A DNA stretch of 6,656 nt from Desulfopila_A sp964446655 (GTDB lineage: Bacteria > Desulfobacterota > Desulfobulbia > Desulfobulbales > Desulfocapsaceae). A program made the translations under genes and the position numbers. Positions 5,315-6,656 of the stretch are shown here, piece by piece. The notes beneath the pieces are model-generated. The model saw nothing but the letters and a program-made list of their open reading frames with translations, was not told the origin of the DNA and ran no database searches. Location: NCBI GenBank assembly GCA_964446655.1, contig CAYUPL010000116.1:1-6656 (forward strand). The letters are read 5' to 3'. How positions within the stretch are numbered: position 1 is the stretch's first letter; every line of letters starts with the position of its first letter.

Positions 5315-5884
5315 ATGAAGAACAATGACGGTTTTACCCTTATAGAGGTGCTGATCGCTATAGCGGTGCTCTCCATTGGTATTCTCGCCATGCAGGCCAT
5401 GCAGGGAATATCGATTGATGAAAACACTAAGTCTTCCAGTATCAGTAATAAGTCCAATCTGGCCTCGACCCGGATTGAGCAGATTATCAATCTTGACTAT
5501 GACGATCCTTCTCTCGACGATACGGATGCGGATGGAACAGGGCAGGACATTGCTCCTCTTAATGGCATCGATGATGATGATGATGGCGACCCCAATACCA
5601 TGGGTGTCAATGAGGAATTCGGCCTGCGCCACTGGGAATGCTGGGATAATGGTGGTGTTTTAGAAGATGCCTTTGGTGTTGCTGTGCCCGGATGTACACG
5701 GGTCGCGGATCATGCCACTGTTTTTGAAGACTTTGCCATATATTGGAATGTCGCTGAGAGTCAGCCAGCCGAAAATACAAAAACAATCAACATAATTGTA
5801 GTCGATCCGGGTGATCAATTCGATGCCAATAGAATGCCGGAATTGAGGGCAGAGTATACCTACGTGAAGGCGGATATCATATGA
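5315..5884 (+). CDS. pilV: Type IV pilus minor pilin PilV (GspI equivalent) with Asp-rich insert
   Basis: This 189-residue prepilin has a very short 6-residue leader (MKNNDG), cleavage before F7, and glutamate at +5 (E11). The following helix, GFTLIEVLIAIAVLSIGILA, is the typical PilV/GspI signature. AAGG lies 7 nt before the ATG. Residues 61-92 are extremely acidic and include D69-x-D71-x-D73-G and five consecutive Asp residues (86-90), each encoded by GAT, followed by GD. This resembles DxDxDG calcium-binding loops, although that is inference. Cys109 and Cys127 may pair. Known: PilV joins PilW, PilX and FimU in the priming complex at the pilus tip. The stop codon overlaps the next ATG as ATGA. 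In Pseudomonas pilV precedes pilW; here it follows it. Confidence 0.92.
   Translation: MKNNDGFTLIEVLIAIAVLSIGILAMQAMQGISIDENTKSSSISNKSNLASTRIEQIINLDYDDPSLDDTDADGTGQDIAPLNGIDDDDDGDPNTMGVNEEFGLRHWECWDNGGVLEDAFGVAVPGCTRVADHATVFEDFAIYWNVAESQPAENTKTINIIVVDPGDQFDANRMPELRAEYTYVKADII
5387..5404 (+). repeat. Perfect 9-bp tandem duplication in pilV
   Basis: GCCATGCAG occurs twice back to back and in frame, giving Ala-Met-Gln twice (residues 25-30) at the end of the N-terminal hydrophobic helix. Confidence 0.85.
5570..5584 (+). repeat. (GAT)5 trinucleotide tract inside pilV
   Basis: There are five perfect GAT units in frame, encoding D86-D90. Changes in copy number would alter the length of the acidic run without a frameshift. 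Confidence 0.85.
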
Positions 5885-6636
5885 AAGCTGATAGAATTGA
5901 TGATGGTACGGAAAAGTGTGTTCTGGCCGGCGAAGGTGGTTTTGTTCTGGTGGCTGCACTGTCATGCCTGGTGGTGCTTTCTTTTATCGGCATCGCCGCC
6001 ATGAATACCTCAAATGTGGAGCGCCAGATAGCGCATAATATTAATCTGGCGGAGAAAAACTTCTACCGAACCGATGGCGCAACCGAAGCCGGCATTGAGA
6101 TGATTGAGTGGAACATCAGTTGCCCATTGGGATTTAGTGGACGGGGAATAAACAGTAATGACCCAAACCAGTTCTATCAGGTACGAGGTGTAGAGGTCGC
6201 GGACCACCGCTTCGCCCATCGTGAAGATGCCTATGGATTACCCTGGGACTGGACCCATCCTTCCTTGGCTCCGTTAGGGCTTACTGCTGACCCTAGAGAT
6301 ACAGGCAATCAGGCTGCGCTGAGTGCTTTTATGGATGCCTATGTTCCTTCCGATGCCGCCAGGAGCATGCGGCTGGCTTCCGAGTTCGGCGTGCCTGCCG
6401 GAGACAATGTTCCTCATACAAACCTGGCTACGTTCGGAGGGACATCCTTCGGCGCTGGTGGTTCTATCCAGATGGCGGCCGGCTATGAGGGAAAGGGTAA
6501 AGGTGCTGCCGGTGGCGGCAGTGTTATCAACTACCAGATATGGGCGCAGACCTTTGGTTTAAATAATGCTCAGTCGGTTATCCGGCTCGGTTGGCGGCAT
6601 TTGATCGGTACAGAGGGTGAGTGCCGCCCCTATTGA
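5881..6636 (+). CDS. pilX: Type IV pilus minor pilin PilX (PilX_N domain, GspK-like)
   Basis: This 251-residue protein has a PilX-type N-terminus: G20 followed by FVLVAALSCLVVLSFIGIAA (21-40), then MNTSNVERQIAHN and an alanine/glutamate-containing helix ending GATEAGIE (66-73), the usual PilX_N layout. It has no glutamate at position +5 (A25), as in GspK-like tip pseudopilins. The C-terminal segment NYQIWAQTFGLNNAQSVIR (217-235) leading into a Gly-Trp-Arg strand resembles the end of other PilX proteins. A glycine-rich stretch (about 186-213) probably forms a flexible loop. The 20-residue leader is unusually acidic. The ATG overlaps the pilV stop (ATGA), with AAGG 10 nt upstream. Cys13 and Cys29 are in the leader and helix; Cys81 and Cys248 could pair in the globular part. 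Known: PilX caps the minor-pilin complex and helps present PilY1. Confidence 0.92.
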   Translation: MKADRIDDGTEKCVLAGEGGFVLVAALSCLVVLSFIGIAAMNTSNVERQIAHNINLAEKNFYRTDGATEAGIEMIEWNISCPLGFSGRGINSNDPNQFYQVRGVEVADHRFAHREDAYGLPWDWTHPSLAPLGLTADPRDTGNQAALSAFMDAYVPSDAARSMRLASEFGVPAGDNVPHTNLATFGGTSFGAGGSIQMAAGYEGKGKGAAGGGSVINYQIWAQTFGLNNAQSVIRLGWRHLIGTEGECRPY

Positions 6637-6645
6637 GATCTTCCT

Positions 6646-6652
6646 GAGGGAG
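6646..6652 (+). promoter_or_regulatory. Shine-Dalgarno sequence for the next gene of the pilin operon, beyond the window
   Basis: GAGGGAG lies 9 bases after the pilX stop codon, and the window ends 4 bases later with no start codon yet seen. The close spacing predicts another co-transcribed gene. By the usual order of these operons it would be the large adhesin pilY1, but nothing of its coding sequence is visible. Confidence 0.6.
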
Positions 6653-6656
6653 TACG

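Noticed and set aside
5108..5632. 174-codon minus-strand frame across the pilW-pilV junction
   Set aside because: It runs antisense through two pilin genes with clear prepilin motifs, and its long Ile runs are the antisense reading of GAT repeats.

Overview
The window holds two divergent gene sets around an A+T-rich intergenic region of about 536 bases (3375-3910). The base composition, the Gram-negative type IV pilus genes and the style of the sugar genes suggest a Gram-negative bacterium, possibly of the Desulfobacterota/Deltaproteobacteria. That is an impression from protein style, not a demonstrated placement. I see no RNA genes, insertion sequences, CRISPR arrays or phage genes.

Left half (1-3374, minus strand): four tightly packed genes for making a modified nucleotide sugar. 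In transcription order they are a Gfo/Idh/MocA NAD(P)-dependent oxidoreductase, a left-handed beta-helix (hexapeptide) acyltransferase, a DegT/DnrJ/EryC1/StrS PLP aminotransferase, and an extended SDR epimerase/dehydratase cut by the window edge. The first three form the classic 'oxidise C3, transaminate, acetylate' module known from WbpB/WbpE/WbpD and WlbA/WlbC/WlbB, which makes 3-acetamido (2,3-diacetamido) sugars for O-antigen, capsule or glycoprotein glycans. Gene spacing (52 nt, then 9 nt with the Shine-Dalgarno sequence built on the previous stop codon, then a 4-nt ATGA overlap) indicates one operon. No UDP-GlcNAc 6-dehydrogenase, glycosyltransferase or flippase lies in the window.

Right half (3911-6656, plus strand): a minor-pilin operon of type IV pili encoding a GspH/FimT pseudopilin, PilW, PilV and PilX. 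It ends with a strong Shine-Dalgarno sequence for a further gene just outside the window, probably the pilY1 adhesin if the usual order holds. These four proteins correspond to GspH, GspJ, GspI and GspK of type II secretion and form the complex that primes pilus assembly and sits at the tip. PilW and PilV are in the reverse of the Pseudomonas order.

The most notable non-coding signal is a candidate sigma-54 promoter (TTGG-N8-TTGCA with exact -24/-12 spacing) about 70 bases upstream of the pilin operon. Two sets of short direct repeats lie where enhancer-binding activator sites usually are. The most notable protein-level signals are an EF-hand-like acidic loop in PilW and an Asp-rich segment with a (GAT)5 tract in PilV. 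Both suggest calcium-binding or calcium-stabilised tip subunits. I found no clearly new biological system; the leads are regulatory and structural.
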